64,000 nucleotides of DNA from an uncultured Christensenellaceae bacterium (GCA_910585035.1 CAJUEF010000004.1:1-64000); one strand, 5' to 3'; shown: positions 53,448 to 63,267, counted from the first letter of the stretch. Notes: generated from the letters alone by a model not told the origin. Numbers and translations are program-made.

Positions 53448-54839
53448 TTATCCTCGTGTTAAATATTCATCTATGGCTTTGGCAGCCGTTTTTCCTGCGC
53501 CCATGGCAAGAATAACCGTTGCTGCGCCGCTGACAGCGTCTCCTCCGGCATAAACTCCCTCAACGCTTGTTTTTCCGTTTTCATCTGCAATAATGCCACC
53601 CCAGCTTTGGGTTTTAAGGCCGTCAAGAGATTCGCGGACAAGAGGGTTTGGAGTTTGACCTATAGCTATTATAACGGAATTTACATTAATTGTATAGTTG
53701 CTTCCGTCAATTTTAACAGGACGCCTTCTTCCACTTGCATCAGGCTCACCAAGTTCCATGCGAATACATTCCATACCGGTGACGTTTCCTTTTTCATCGC
53801 CAAGTATTTGAATAGGGGAGGTTAGCTCTATAAGCTCAATTCCTTCTTCAATAGCATGATGTATTTCTTCTGCACGCGCAGGCATCTCTGCCCTGGTTCT
53901 TCTGTAGACAATATATACTTTTTTTGCGCCAAGCCTTTTTGCTGTGCGGGCAGCGTCCATAGCCACGTTGCCGCCGCCGATAATAGCACAGGCATTGCCT
54001 ACATAATAAGGGGTGTCTACCTTAGGATATTCATATGCTTTCATAAGGTTTACCCTTGTTAAAAACTCGTTGGCAGAAAATACAGTATTAAGGTTTTCAC
54101 CAGGTATTCCCATAAAGGACGGAAGCCCTGCTCCTGTAGCTATAAACACAGCTTTAAAGCCGTATTCGTCCTTTAATTCGTCAATTGTGAGGAGTCGTCC
54201 TATAACGCTGTTTACCTCAATTTTAACGCCTAGTTTTTCAAGAGCGGCTATCTCTTTGCTTACGAGACTTTTTGGCAAACGGAACTCAGGTATACCGTAA
54301 GTAAGCACGCCGCCGGGAGTGTGGAGGGATTCAAATACTGTAACGTCATAGCCTAGTTTTGCCAGGTCTCCTGCACAGGAAAGTCCTGCGGGACCGCTGC
54401 CGATAACGGCAACTTTAATTCCATTTTTTTCAATTTTGTCTTCTTTCTTATAACCGTTTGCCATTGCATAATCGGCGCAGAAGCGTTCAAGGCGACCGAT
54501 GGCAACAGGCTCGCCTTTCCTGCCACGGACACACTGCCCTTCACATTGGGTTTCCTGAGGACATACGCGTCCGCATATTGCAGGCAGGGCATTGGTAGTT
54601 TTAATAACGTCATAGGCTTCGGTAAACTTACCCTGTGCCACAAGCTCTATAAATTCGGGAATACGCACGTTTACGGGACATGCGCCAACACAAGGCTTGT
54701 GTTTACAGTTTAAACACCTGGTGGCTTCTTCGATTGCCTGCTCAGGCGTGTATACCCCTGCAACCTCTTCAAAGTTAGAATTTCTTATATTAGGATCAAG
54801 CTCTTTATTTTGAACCTTTGTTTCTCTCTTATTAATCAT
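53448..54839 (-). CDS. nfnB: NfnB: large subunit of NADH-dependent ferredoxin:NADP oxidoreductase
   Basis: A 463-residue flavoprotein of the glutamate-synthase-small-subunit type. The N-terminus has two [4Fe-4S] cysteine groups (CLNCKHKPCVGACP, then CGRVCPQETQCEGQC), followed by FAD (GSGPAGLSCAG) and NADPH (IGGGNVAMDAARTA) Rossmann motifs. The partner gene beside it identifies the NfnAB (sulfide dehydrogenase SudAB-like) complex, which couples ferredoxin and NADH to NADP reduction by electron bifurcation. A gltA-type role is less likely without the large glutamate synthase subunit. It overlaps nfnA by eight bases. Confidence 0.85.
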   Translation of the reverse strand: MINKRETKVQNKELDPNIRNSNFEEVAGVYTPEQAIEEATRCLNCKHKPCVGACPVNVRIPEFIELVAQGKFTEAYDVIKTTNALPAICGRVCPQETQCEGQCVRGRKGEPVAIGRLERFCADYAMANGYKKEDKIEKNGIKVAVIGSGPAGLSCAGDLAKLGYDVTVFESLHTPGGVLTYGIPEFRLPKSLVSKEIAALEKLGVKIEVNSVIGRLLTIDELKDEYGFKAVFIATGAGLPSFMGIPGENLNTVFSANEFLTRVNLMKAYEYPKVDTPYYVGNACAIIGGGNVAMDAARTAKRLGAKKVYIVYRRTRAEMPARAEEIHHAIEEGIELIELTSPIQILGDEKGNVTGMECIRMELGEPDASGRRRPVKIDGSNYTINVNSVIIAIGQTPNPLVRESLDGLKTQSWGGIIADENGKTSVEGVYAGGDAVSGAATVILAMGAGKTAAKAIDEYLTRG

Positions 54840-55668
54840 TAACCTTTACCCCCATAAGCTTACAATCCTGTTCTCTTTCTTGGCTTTTAAATACACTGTT
54901 ACGGCGCATTGCTTCGTCAAAATCCACTTTGTGACCGTCAAAGTCGGGACCATCAACACAGGCAAACTTTACCTTGCCGTCATAGGTAAGGCGACAGCAG
55001 CCGCACATACCTGTGCCGTCTATCATAATTGTGTTCATGCTTACAATGGTTTTTATACCATACTCTTTGGTTAAAAGAGATACAAATTTCATCATAATCA
55101 GAGGACCTATGGCAATTACTAAATCATAGTTTTTTCCCTTTTCGATTTCTGCTTTTAAAGCATCGGTTACAAGGCCTTTATTGCCGTTGCTGCCATCATC
55201 GGTCATAACTATTAAGTCACGGCAGACAGCGCGCATTTCATCTTCCAATATAATATAATCGGTGTTTCTAAAACCGGCGATAATATCCACGTTTACTCCC
55301 ATGCTGCTAAGCTTCTTTGCTTGTGGATAACTTATGGCGCAGCCAAGGCCACCGCCGATAACAGCTACATTTTTACATCCTTCAAATTCGGAAGGCTTGC
55401 CAAGAGGACCTGTAACATCCATTATGCTGTCGCCAGTGTTTAACATATCAAGACGCTTTGTAGAGACGCCTATTTTTTGAAACACTATTGTAATGGTGCC
55501 GCCGTCTTCGTCATAATCGTTTATGGTAAGGGGAACACGTTCGCCTTTATCATCTATACGGAAAATTATGAACTGTCCCGGCTGTGCTTTTTTGGCAATT
55601 AACGGAGCCTTGATTTTCATAAGCACGATATTTTCACAAAGGTCTCTTTTTTCAATTATTTCATACAT
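54832..55668 (-). CDS. nfnA: NfnA: small FAD/NAD-binding [2Fe-2S] subunit
   Basis: A 278-residue ferredoxin-reductase-fold protein. It has the FAD motif RVPLTINDY, the NAD-binding IGGGLGCAISYPQAK and a C-terminal [2Fe-2S] motif, MCGCCRLTYDGKVKFACVDG, as in dihydroorotate dehydrogenase electron-transfer subunits and SudB/NfnA. It precedes nfnB with an eight-base overlap, the normal order. In anaerobes this enzyme balances NADH, NADPH and ferredoxin pools. The start is at ATG 55668. Confidence 0.87.
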   Translation of the reverse strand: MYEIIEKRDLCENIVLMKIKAPLIAKKAQPGQFIIFRIDDKGERVPLTINDYDEDGGTITIVFQKIGVSTKRLDMLNTGDSIMDVTGPLGKPSEFEGCKNVAVIGGGLGCAISYPQAKKLSSMGVNVDIIAGFRNTDYIILEDEMRAVCRDLIVMTDDGSNGNKGLVTDALKAEIEKGKNYDLVIAIGPLIMMKFVSLLTKEYGIKTIVSMNTIMIDGTGMCGCCRLTYDGKVKFACVDGPDFDGHKVDFDEAMRRNSVFKSQEREQDCKLMGVKVND

Positions 55669-55711
55669 TTATTTCACTTCCTTGAATGAGGTTGTACTTT
55701 ATATTTTAGCT

Positions 55712-56485
55712 TTATTTATATTTATCCTGCAGCATTTTTAATTCGCCGCTGTTTTCCATGTTTTCTATTGCCGAATTAATTTTTTCCAAAAGCTCTGTGT
55801 CATTATAGCGCACCACTACGCAATATTTGCATTCCCCAACAGTAAATCTTTTTAATCCTGATGATGGTAAAAAAATTCGGTTCGTACAAAATACGTCTAT
55901 TTTTCCAAGCTGCACGGCTTCAACGCCGTCACTGTAGCCCTCGTAGCTTACGAAGGATGCTTCAAGCTTAGCTTCCTTTATAAGTGACTGTAATCTCTTA
56001 TGTGCATAAGAATTGTTTATAACGCCAATTTTTTTACCTGCCAAATCACTCAAAGACATAATGCTGCCGTTTGCATAAACACATTCGACGTAATCTGTAT
56101 AATAAGGACGGGAATACCTGTATTTATCGCTTTTTTCATCTGTAATGGGCTGAGTGGCTATAATACAGTCTATTTTTTTGTTATTGAGAAAATACTGAGC
56201 AGTTTTCATGCTTACACTGTTAAGCTCTAAAAGTGATTCATCCCCATATATGTACTTTGCAAGATGTTTTGATAAATCCACTTCCATTCCTGAGAGTTCG
56301 TCGTCATAATATTGCTGATAGCCCATATTCTTAACATCATAGTGTACGCCGACACGGAGGGCGTCTATAAGCTGTTCTTCATTATAAGCGTCGGCAGTGT
56401 TTGTTGGGCCGCTGTTATTTATGACGAAAACAAGCAGCGTTAAAAATGCTACGCCACCCATTAATATAAGCAGTTTTTTTAACAT
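55712..56485 (-). CDS. Orphan amino-acid-type solute-binding protein
   Basis: A 257-residue extracytoplasmic protein of the SBP_bac_3 family (RVGVHYDVKNMGY, SGMEVDLSKHLAKYIYG, DCIIATQPITDEKSDKYRYS, GKKIGVINNSYAHKRLQ). The N-terminal helix (about 4-23) has no lipobox cysteine, so it is either cleaved by signal peptidase I or stays as an anchor. No ABC permease or ATPase gene is adjacent. It may supply a transporter elsewhere or act as a sensor domain. Located upstream of nfnA on the same strand, 43 bases away. Confidence 0.83.
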   Translation of the reverse strand: MLKKLLILMGGVAFLTLLVFVINNSGPTNTADAYNEEQLIDALRVGVHYDVKNMGYQQYYDDELSGMEVDLSKHLAKYIYGDESLLELNSVSMKTAQYFLNNKKIDCIIATQPITDEKSDKYRYSRPYYTDYVECVYANGSIMSLSDLAGKKIGVINNSYAHKRLQSLIKEAKLEASFVSYEGYSDGVEAVQLGKIDVFCTNRIFLPSSGLKRFTVGECKYCVVVRYNDTELLEKINSAIENMENSGELKMLQDKYK

Positions 56486-56682
56486 ATACCGTCCTTTATA
56501 TAAAGTTGATTTACGTTTAATTATACTAAAGCTATATGTGAATGTAAAGGACGAAAGGAATAAATATTGACAAAATGTGCCTTAAAAAAATGACACAGTA
56601 GGTGATTTTTTAAAAATTTATATTTACAATTCCAGTAGGTTTGTTTTATGATATAAAGGACATTTGCTTGGGAGAGGGAAAA

Positions 56683-58116
56683 ATGATTTATATATTTGTA
56701 ATTTTGTATATTGTTGGGCTGGCTGCAATATCCGTTATAACCAGTAAAAAATTTAATTCGGTAGACGATTTTTTACTCGGAGGAAGGGAAATGGGCCCAT
56801 GGATAAGCGCTTTTGCCTATGGAACAACATATTTTAGCGCCGTTATATTCGTGGGATATGCGGGAAGCGTGGGATACGGCAACGGCATATCGGGAATTTT
56901 GGTTGGTTTTGGAAATGCTTTTATAGGAAGTATGCTGGCATGGTTTGTGCTGGCGAAGCGCACCAGGTCTTTCACCGGTAAATATAATATTTCCACTATG
57001 CCGGAGTTTTTTGAAAAACGATATGATTCCAAAGGGCTTAAAATAGCAAGCGCAGTTATTATATTTGTGTTTTTGGTGCCATATTGTGCATCTGTTTATC
57101 AAGGATTGTCCTATCTTTTTGAAATCAGCCTTGGAATTAAGTTTGAGTATTGCATAATTGCAATGGCTGCCATTACTGCTGTGTATCTCTTTTTCGGCGG
57201 ATATTTTACAACGGCTTTTGTAAATATGTTCCAGGGTATAATTATGATTGTAGGCGTAATCTTAATGGTTGCATTTATTATGTATAATCCTAAAGTCGGC
57301 GGATTTGTAAATGGTATATCCCAGCTTAAAAGTATTGATCCAAAGCTTGTGTCATTTAATCCCTTAGATATTAGCAACGTAATAGTTATGACCCTTCTTA
57401 CCAGCGTTGGAAGCTGGGGATTACCCCAAATGGTGCACAAGTTTTATACGATTAAAGATGAAAAAGCAATTAAAAGCGGAATGATAATATCTACGTTATT
57501 TGCTTTGCTCATTGCCACAAGCGCATATTTTGTTGGAGCGTTCGGAAGGTTTTTTATTGAATCGGGTGCAGTGGCAGACACTTCGACGGTTGTTCCCGTG
57601 ATGATAACTGCCGCACTGCCTGAATTGCTTGTTGGACTTGTAATAGCGCTTGTACTGTCTGCATCAATGTCAACTTTATCATCTTTAGTACTTGTTTCCG
57701 CTTCGTCTATTGCCGTTGATTTGTTAAAGGGACACTTTAAAAAGGATATGGACAATAAAAGCGTAGTGCTGGTTCTTAGAGTTCTTTGTGTAATCTTTGT
57801 TATTGTATCTCTTATAGTTGCTTTAGATAAAAATAACGCTATAGTTACTCTTATGTCTTATTCCTGGGGCACAATATCAGGCTGTTTTATTGCACCGTTT
57901 TTATATGGGCTTTATTGGAAAGGCATGACAAAGGCAGGTGCGGTCTCAGGCATTATTTGCGGACTGGGCATTAATCTTATTGGCTTTTTATTTGTACATA
58001 ATGCGCCTCTTACAGGTGTTATTGCAATGTTTGCATCACTGGCGGTTGTTCCTGTTGTCAGCCTTTGCACGGCTAAATACAGCAATAAGTTTAATGAAGA
58101 AATAATGAAGTTTTAG
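56683..58116 (+). CDS. Sodium:solute symporter (SSS family)
   Basis: A 477-residue carrier with about 13 helices and the family motifs DDFLLGGREMGPWISAFAYG, TTYFSAVIFVGYAGSVGYG and the long GSWGLPQMVHKFYTIKDEKA loop. Members import sugars, carboxylates, proline or pantothenate with sodium; the substrate cannot be read here. ATG 56683 has GGGAGAGGG just before it, while an in-frame TTG at 56641 has no binding site. No terminator follows; a cloverleaf repeat lies at 58149. Confidence 0.9.
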   Translation: MIYIFVILYIVGLAAISVITSKKFNSVDDFLLGGREMGPWISAFAYGTTYFSAVIFVGYAGSVGYGNGISGILVGFGNAFIGSMLAWFVLAKRTRSFTGKYNISTMPEFFEKRYDSKGLKIASAVIIFVFLVPYCASVYQGLSYLFEISLGIKFEYCIIAMAAITAVYLFFGGYFTTAFVNMFQGIIMIVGVILMVAFIMYNPKVGGFVNGISQLKSIDPKLVSFNPLDISNVIVMTLLTSVGSWGLPQMVHKFYTIKDEKAIKSGMIISTLFALLIATSAYFVGAFGRFFIESGAVADTSTVVPVMITAALPELLVGLVIALVLSASMSTLSSLVLVSASSIAVDLLKGHFKKDMDNKSVVLVLRVLCVIFVIVSLIVALDKNNAIVTLMSYSWGTISGCFIAPFLYGLYWKGMTKAGAVSGIICGLGINLIGFLFVHNAPLTGVIAMFASLAVVPVVSLCTAKYSNKFNEEIMKF

Positions 58117-58148
58117 TAGTTATCGGGAAGCTTATTAGGTTATTATAA

Positions 58149-58214
58149 CGCAATTAAGCTTTGCGATAGCAAAGTAATGGCGGCAGCTAATTAGGCCGTC
58201 AGGTCGTAATTGTG
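58149..58214 (+). repeat. Family 2 repeat, cloverleaf module (copy 2)
   Basis: Outer stem CGCAATTA/TAATTGTG (58149-58156 with 58207-58214, one G-T pair) encloses CTTTGC-GATA-GCAAAG, TAATGGC-GGCA-GCTAATTA (one bulge) and GGCC-GTCA-GGTC. Outer stem and third arm differ from copy 1 at 43632, but pairing is preserved. Confidence 0.75.
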
Positions 58215-58243
58215 TTCCAGTGTTTTGTGAGGTTATTATAATG
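58215..58243 (+). repeat. Family 2 repeat, hairpin module (shortened)
   Basis: TTCCAGTGTTTT then GTGAGGTTATTATAATG: only the right end of the module is kept. A copy of AGGTTATTATAAC also precedes the cloverleaf at about 58138-58149, so the element is bounded by similar ends in direct orientation. Confidence 0.55.
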
Positions 58244-58295
58244 TGGGATTTGCAGGTAATACAGAGATAAATTTAGAGAATAAGGAGAAAGAGTT

Positions 58296-59669
58296 TTGAA
58301 ACAGAGAGAAAAATTTTCATCCCGAATGGGATTTGTGCTTATTTCGGCGGGGTGCGCCATAGGTCTTGGAAATGTATGGAGGTTTCCTTTTATTACAGGT
58401 AAATATGGCGGAGCTGCATTTGTCCTGTTATATTTGATATTCCTTGTAATTATGGGGCTGCCAATAATGATTATGGAGTTTACTGTAGGTAGAGCTAGCC
58501 AGAAAAGTGTTGCCATGTCCTTTGATGCTTTGGAACCGGCGGGTTCTAAATGGCATTTGCACAAATATACGTCTATTGCAGGCAATTACCTGCTTATGAT
58601 GTTTTATACAACGGTGGCAGGGTGGATTCTTATTTATTGCTGGAAAATGGCTGTCGGCGGATTTCAGGGCATGAGTCCCACTCAGATTTCAGATGTGTTT
58701 TCACAAATAAACGCCCAGCCTCTTGTAACAGTTGGAGCCATGTTTATCGTAGTTATCGGCTGTTTTAGCATATGCTCCTTTGGCTTAAATAATGGTGTGG
58801 AAAAAGTTACAAAGATTATGATGCTGTGTCTTCTTGCGATTATGCTGGCCCTTGCAATTCATTCTGTTACTATGCCCGGGGCTGCTGAAGGCTTGTCATT
58901 TTATCTTTTGCCGGATTTTTCAAAGCTGACGGAATACGGTCTTTTTAATGTGATTTTTGATGCAATGGGTCAGGCGTTTTTCACCCTTAGCCTTGGTATG
59001 GGTTCCATTGCAATTTTCGGAAGCTATATTGGGAAAGAAAGATCTTTAACAGGAGAAGCTGTTATAGTTACCCTTCTTGATACATTTGTTGCGCTAATGG
59101 CAGGATTTATTATATTTCCTGCATGCTTTACCTTTGGATTGCAGCCGGATAGCGGACCAAAATTAATTTTTGAAACCTTGCCAAACGTGTTTGCAGGTCT
59201 TCCGGGAGGGAGAATGTGGGGATTTTTATTCTTCGTTTTTCTGCTTTTTGCAGCACTGTCAACGGTTATTGCGGTGTTTGAAAACATTTTGGCATGGTGG
59301 ATGGATTATAAGGACTGGAGCCGTAAAAAAACTGTTTTAATCAATGTTGTATTAATGTTAATACTATGTCTTCCATGTGTTTTGGGATTTAATTTGCTTA
59401 GCGGTGTTCAGCCTTTTGGCGCAGGAAGCACAATTATGGATCTTGAGGATTTTATTGTTAGCAATAATGTTCTGCCTTTAGGCTCCCTTATCTATTTGCT
59501 GTTTTGTACCAGCAAATACGGCTGGGGATGGAATAATTTTCTGGAGGAAGCAAACACAGGACTTGGGGCAAAATTTCCTAAATGGGTGAAGGTGTATGTG
59601 TCATATGTGCTGCCTCTTGTTATTTTGGTGATATTTATACAAGGCTACGTTGCTAAATTTTGGATTTAA
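58296..59669 (+). CDS. Second NSS family sodium symporter
   Basis: A 457-residue carrier related to the one at 50637, with GCAIGLGNVWRFPFITGKYG in TM1 (about 18-37), LPIMIMEFTVGRASQKS, and a TM6-like DAMGQAFFTLSLGMGSI. Around 11-12 helices are expected. It should import an amino acid with sodium. Start is TTG 58296, with AAGGAGAAAG ten bases upstream and no in-frame ATG before the conserved TM1. A family 1 palindrome follows in place of a standard terminator. Confidence 0.92.
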   Translation: MKQREKFSSRMGFVLISAGCAIGLGNVWRFPFITGKYGGAAFVLLYLIFLVIMGLPIMIMEFTVGRASQKSVAMSFDALEPAGSKWHLHKYTSIAGNYLLMMFYTTVAGWILIYCWKMAVGGFQGMSPTQISDVFSQINAQPLVTVGAMFIVVIGCFSICSFGLNNGVEKVTKIMMLCLLAIMLALAIHSVTMPGAAEGLSFYLLPDFSKLTEYGLFNVIFDAMGQAFFTLSLGMGSIAIFGSYIGKERSLTGEAVIVTLLDTFVALMAGFIIFPACFTFGLQPDSGPKLIFETLPNVFAGLPGGRMWGFLFFVFLLFAALSTVIAVFENILAWWMDYKDWSRKKTVLINVVLMLILCLPCVLGFNLLSGVQPFGAGSTIMDLEDFIVSNNVLPLGSLIYLLFCTSKYGWGWNNFLEEANTGLGAKFPKWVKVYVSYVLPLVILVIFIQGYVAKFWI

Positions 59670-59687
59670 CTGAGATAGGAAATCCTC

Positions 59688-59733
59688 TTACTTTTCTTTT
59701 TAGGAAAAAAGAAAAGTAAGCAAAAGAAAAACC
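59688..59733 (-). repeat. Family 1 palindromic repeat (reverse orientation)
   Basis: CTTACTTTTCTTTTT pairs with AAGAAAAGTAAG and is followed by CAAAAGAAAAACC, the reverse of the usual left flank. Flank-only fragments lie at about 59803-59822 and 59858-59870. The rest of the 59670-60084 gap shows only a terminator. Confidence 0.7.
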
Positions 59734-60021
59734 AGTTGATTTTAATATTTTATTATTTATAAATATTTTTGCAAACTTATTGTAGAAACAGAAGATAATT
59801 GAAGTAAGCAAAAGAAAAACTTTATTTAATTAAACAATGTTAGTGATAAAAAAGACAATTATCAAAAGAAAAATCAATTAACGTGTAATACATCAAATCG
59901 GAAATTTCATTTGAAAATAGGTGATAAATTGAAAATAAAAGCCATTATAATGTAAAAAATTTAAAATAAAATGTCCGAAAATAGGTTGTTATATCTGATT
60001 TTAAATTAATTTAAGATAAAT

Positions 60022-60053
60022 AAAAAATCCCATTTAAATAATGGGATTTTTTT
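60022..60053 (-). terminator. Terminator downstream of cysK
   Basis: AAAAATCCCAT pairs with ATGGGATTTTT over a seven-base loop, with A and T runs on both sides; suitable for cysK and for the convergent NSS gene. Confidence 0.8.
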
Positions 60054-60084
60054 AGTGTATGTAAATAATACTTTTATTAACTCT

Positions 60085-61005
60085 TTAGTTGAAAGTATCT
60101 GTTGAAAGATATCTAAGACCTGTATCTGGAAGGATAACAGCGATATTCTTTAATTTGTTTTCAGATCTTTTGCCAACTTTTATAGCTGCTGCTAGAGCGG
60201 CACCGGAAGATATACCTACCATTAAACCCTCTGTTTTTGCAAATTCTTTTGCCTGTGCCTTTGATTCTTCCGTGGTAACGGTTATGACTTCATCTATAAC
60301 GTCCATATTAAGTACTTTTGGAATCATTCCAGCTCCTATTCCCTGAATTCCGTGAGGGCCAGGCTCTCCGCCGCTGAGGACAGGGCTGGTGCTGGGTTCA
60401 ACTGCAATAACCTTTAAATTAGTGTTGTGCTTTTTAAGCTCTTCACCTACGCCTGTTATAGTTCCGCCTGTACCTACACCTGCAATGAATATGTCTATAT
60501 TTGGGACATCGGAAAGAAGCTCGAAAGCCGTAGTAATACGGTGCGCCTGTGGGTTGGAAGGGTTTTCAAACTGAAGAGGCGAAAAGGCGTTTTCTGTTGT
60601 CATAACCAGCTCGGAGGCTTTTTTTAACGCTCCCTTCATGCCGTCTTTACCTGGGGTGAGAACTAACTCGGCTCCGTATGCTTTCATTGTTTTTTGTCTT
60701 TCAACACTCATAGTGTCAGGCATAACAATAATACATTTATAACCTAATATAGAAGACAGGTATGCAAGGGCAATTCCGGTATTTCCGCTGGTTGCTTCAA
60801 TTATTGTTCCGCCGTTTCCGATAATGCCTGCCTGCTCCGCTGTTTTTATCATGGAAAGACCAATTCTATCTTTAACTGAACCTCCTGGATTAAAGTATTC
60901 CAGCTTTAAATATACATTTGCTTCTATCCCATTAGCTTTTTCAAAGCGATTTGCTTTTAGAGTAGGGGTATTTCCTATTAATTGAGATACATCTTGGACT
61001 AGCAT
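60085..61005 (-). CDS. cysK: Cysteine synthase A (O-acetylserine sulfhydrylase)
   Basis: PLP enzyme that makes cysteine from O-acetylserine and sulfide. The 306-residue chain has the PLP lysine in NPGGSVKDR (Lys45), the phosphate-loop EATSGNTGIALA and the C-terminal AGVGTGGTITGVGEELK. ATG 61005 is used because AAAGGAAG lies ten bases before it and it gives the usual family start VQDVSQLIGNTP; the longer frame from 61083 includes that binding site. No cysE is adjacent. Divergent from the fab operon. Confidence 0.93.
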   Translation of the reverse strand: MLVQDVSQLIGNTPTLKANRFEKANGIEANVYLKLEYFNPGGSVKDRIGLSMIKTAEQAGIIGNGGTIIEATSGNTGIALAYLSSILGYKCIIVMPDTMSVERQKTMKAYGAELVLTPGKDGMKGALKKASELVMTTENAFSPLQFENPSNPQAHRITTAFELLSDVPNIDIFIAGVGTGGTITGVGEELKKHNTNLKVIAVEPSTSPVLSGGEPGPHGIQGIGAGMIPKVLNMDVIDEVITVTTEESKAQAKEFAKTEGLMVGISSGAALAAAIKVGKRSENKLKNIAVILPDTGLRYLSTDTFN

Positions 61006-61198
61006 ATAAAAAACGCTTCCTTTCTTTTCCATATAATAATTGCCCGATGTGGTTATTTGACACGGTTTACAAGCAATTGTCATTCTATGACTATTCTATT
61101 TTAACATAAAATGATTGAATATGTATGAAATAATTTATGAACTATTTGTGAACATTTAAACATATAGTGTCGAAATATTGCCATAGCTGTTTTGCAGG

Positions 61199-61226
61199 TT
61201 GACAAAAAATGCATGATATTTATAAT
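61199..61226 (+). promoter_or_regulatory. Consensus sigma-A promoter of the fab operon
   Basis: TTGACA (61199-61204), 16-base spacer, TATAAT (61221-61226). The roughly 90-base leader to the fabG ATG shows no known operator; I looked for a FapR-like site and saw none. The 61006-61198 part of the gap, on the cysK side, shows nothing clear. Confidence 0.8.
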
Positions 61227-61320
61227 TAAACCTATGTAAAATATCGGCACTAAAGGAAAGTCTTTTTATTTTATGGCCGGTTAATAGACAAAGAGTGCTT
61301 TAAAAATAAAGGAGAAAATA

Positions 61321-62052
61321 ATGGGCTGTGCAATTATTACCGGTGGCAGCAGAGGGATAGGCAGACAAATTGCTATAAATCTTTCAAGGCAAGGATATGA
61401 CATCCTAATAGGATATTTTGGAAACAGCAGTGCAGCGGAAAAGGTTTTAAGTGAGCTTAAAGCAAACGGAGTAAAGGCGGAAAGCTTTAAAGGCGATATA
61501 AGTATGGAGCAGACTGCTAAGGATATGGTTTCAATGGCTGTAAACAGCTTTGGAACAATAGATGTGCTTGTAAATAATGCAGGTATTACAAGGGATAATC
61601 TATTACTTAGAATGAAAACGGAAGATTTTAAAGCAGTGACAGACACGAATCTGACAGGAGCTTTTAATATGATAAGAGAAACTGCTAAACACATGGCAAA
61701 AGCAAGATATGGCCGTATAGTAAACATTACGTCGGTGGTTGGAATAGTTGGAAACAGCGGGCAATGCAATTATTCTGCAAGTAAAGCGGGACTTATAGGC
61801 CTTACAAAATCAGCGGCAAAAGAGCTGGCGGCAAGGGGAATAACTGTTAACGCCGTTGCTCCGGGATTTATAGAAACAGATATGACTGATGTTTTAAGTG
61901 ACGGCTTAAAGGAAAATATTCTTTTAAATATTCCACAAAAGCGCTTTGGAAAGCCGGTGGATGTTGCTGCTGCTGTGGAATTTTTAACAAGCGAAAGGGC
62001 GGGCTATATTACGGGTCAGGTTATAAACGTATGCGGCGGAATGGTAATGTAA
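61321..62052 (+). CDS. fabG: 3-oxoacyl-[acyl-carrier-protein] reductase
   Basis: NADPH-dependent reductase of fatty acid elongation, 243 residues, SDR fold. The cofactor motif is TGGSRGIGR (7-15), NNAG is at 85-88, and the catalytic residues are Asn110, Ser138, Tyr151 and Lys155 (YSASK). The C-terminal GYITGQVINVCGGMVM is typical of FabG. AAAGGAG precedes the ATG. First gene after the consensus promoter, and its stop directly abuts the fabF ATG. Confidence 0.94.
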   Translation: MGCAIITGGSRGIGRQIAINLSRQGYDILIGYFGNSSAAEKVLSELKANGVKAESFKGDISMEQTAKDMVSMAVNSFGTIDVLVNNAGITRDNLLLRMKTEDFKAVTDTNLTGAFNMIRETAKHMAKARYGRIVNITSVVGIVGNSGQCNYSASKAGLIGLTKSAAKELAARGITVNAVAPGFIETDMTDVLSDGLKENILLNIPQKRFGKPVDVAAAVEFLTSERAGYITGQVINVCGGMVM

Positions 62053-63267
62053 ATGAGAAGAGTAGTAGTTACAGGTATGGGGGCGGTTACGCCTGTTGGA
62101 AACAACGTAAATGAATTTTGGACAGGATTAAAGGCAGGAAAGCTGGGAATCAGCCCTATAGATTTTTTTGATACCGAAGGTTTTAAGGTGAAGGTGGCTG
62201 CAAAGTGTGATATTAATGTGGCAGACTACCTTGATAAAAAGGAACTTAGAAGGATGAGCCGTTTTATGCAGTTGGGTATGATTGCTGCAAGCGAGGCAAT
62301 AGAGCAGTCTGAAATTGAGAAGGGCGGCTATGAAAAGGAACGTATTGGCGTGCTTGTAGGCAGCGGTATTGGTGGTCTTTTGGCTTTTGAAACAGAAGTG
62401 CTTAAAATGGATGCTAAAAAGGTGTCTCCTTATTGTATACCCATGCTGATACTGAATATGCTTTCCGGAAGCATTGCAATTAAATATGGTTATAAAGGGC
62501 ATTGCTCCGCAGTTGTAACCGCTTGTTCAACGGGCAACAATGCAATTGGAGATGGTGCAGATTTAATACGCTATGGCAAGTTGGATGCTGTCATTGTAGG
62601 CGGCAGTGAGGGGGTGCTCGGCAAGACGGAAATTGCAGGCTTTGCCAATATGATGGCTCTTACAAAGAGCGATGACCCTAAAAGGGCGTCTATTCCTTTT
62701 GATAAGGAAAGAGGCGGCTTTGTTATGGGCGAAGGCGCAGGAATATTGGTGCTTGAAGAATATGAGGCAGCTGTTAAAAGGGGAGCCAATATTCTCTGTG
62801 AAATAACCGGATATGGCTCTACATGCGACGCATATCATCTTACTGCGCCTTGTCCTGACGGAGACGGTGCAAAGAGGGCTATTGAAATTGCAATTAAGGA
62901 AGCAGGCATAGAAAAGTCAGAAGTTGGTTACATAAACGCTCACGGAACGGGAACCGCTTTAAACGACCGTATTGAAACTTTGGCTATTAAGTCGGTTTTT
63001 GGAGCCTATTCGCCTCCTGTATCTTCAACTAAATCAATGACAGGACACTTACTTGGGGCAGCGGGAGCTGTTGAGGCGATTTGCTGTATTATGGCTATAA
63101 AAGATGGATTTTTGCCGCCGACTATTGGCTATAAAGAATTTGACCCTGAATGTGATTTGGATATAATTCCAAACAAGGGAAGAGAGCAGAAGATATCATG
63201 TGCTCTGTCAGACTCTTTTGGTTTTGGAGGACATAATACTGCGCTTATATTTCAAGAATGCAAATAA
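62053..63267 (+). CDS. fabF: 3-oxoacyl-[acyl-carrier-protein] synthase II
   Basis: Condensing enzyme of fatty acid elongation, 404 residues. The start RRVVVTGMGAVTPVG is characteristic, as are the catalytic cysteine in VVTACSTGNNAIG and the two histidines in NAHGTGT and TKSMTGHLLGAAG. It begins at the base after the fabG stop. The operon continues with accD 12 bases downstream. Confidence 0.95.
   Translation: MRRVVVTGMGAVTPVGNNVNEFWTGLKAGKLGISPIDFFDTEGFKVKVAAKCDINVADYLDKKELRRMSRFMQLGMIAASEAIEQSEIEKGGYEKERIGVLVGSGIGGLLAFETEVLKMDAKKVSPYCIPMLILNMLSGSIAIKYGYKGHCSAVVTACSTGNNAIGDGADLIRYGKLDAVIVGGSEGVLGKTEIAGFANMMALTKSDDPKRASIPFDKERGGFVMGEGAGILVLEEYEAAVKRGANILCEITGYGSTCDAYHLTAPCPDGDGAKRAIEIAIKEAGIEKSEVGYINAHGTGTALNDRIETLAIKSVFGAYSPPVSSTKSMTGHLLGAAGAVEAICCIMAIKDGFLPPTIGYKEFDPECDLDIIPNKGREQKISCALSDSFGFGGHNTALIFQECK

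Noticed and set aside
61227..61320. FapR or other fatty-acid operator in the fab leader
   Set aside because: No inverted repeat resembling known sites was found by eye.
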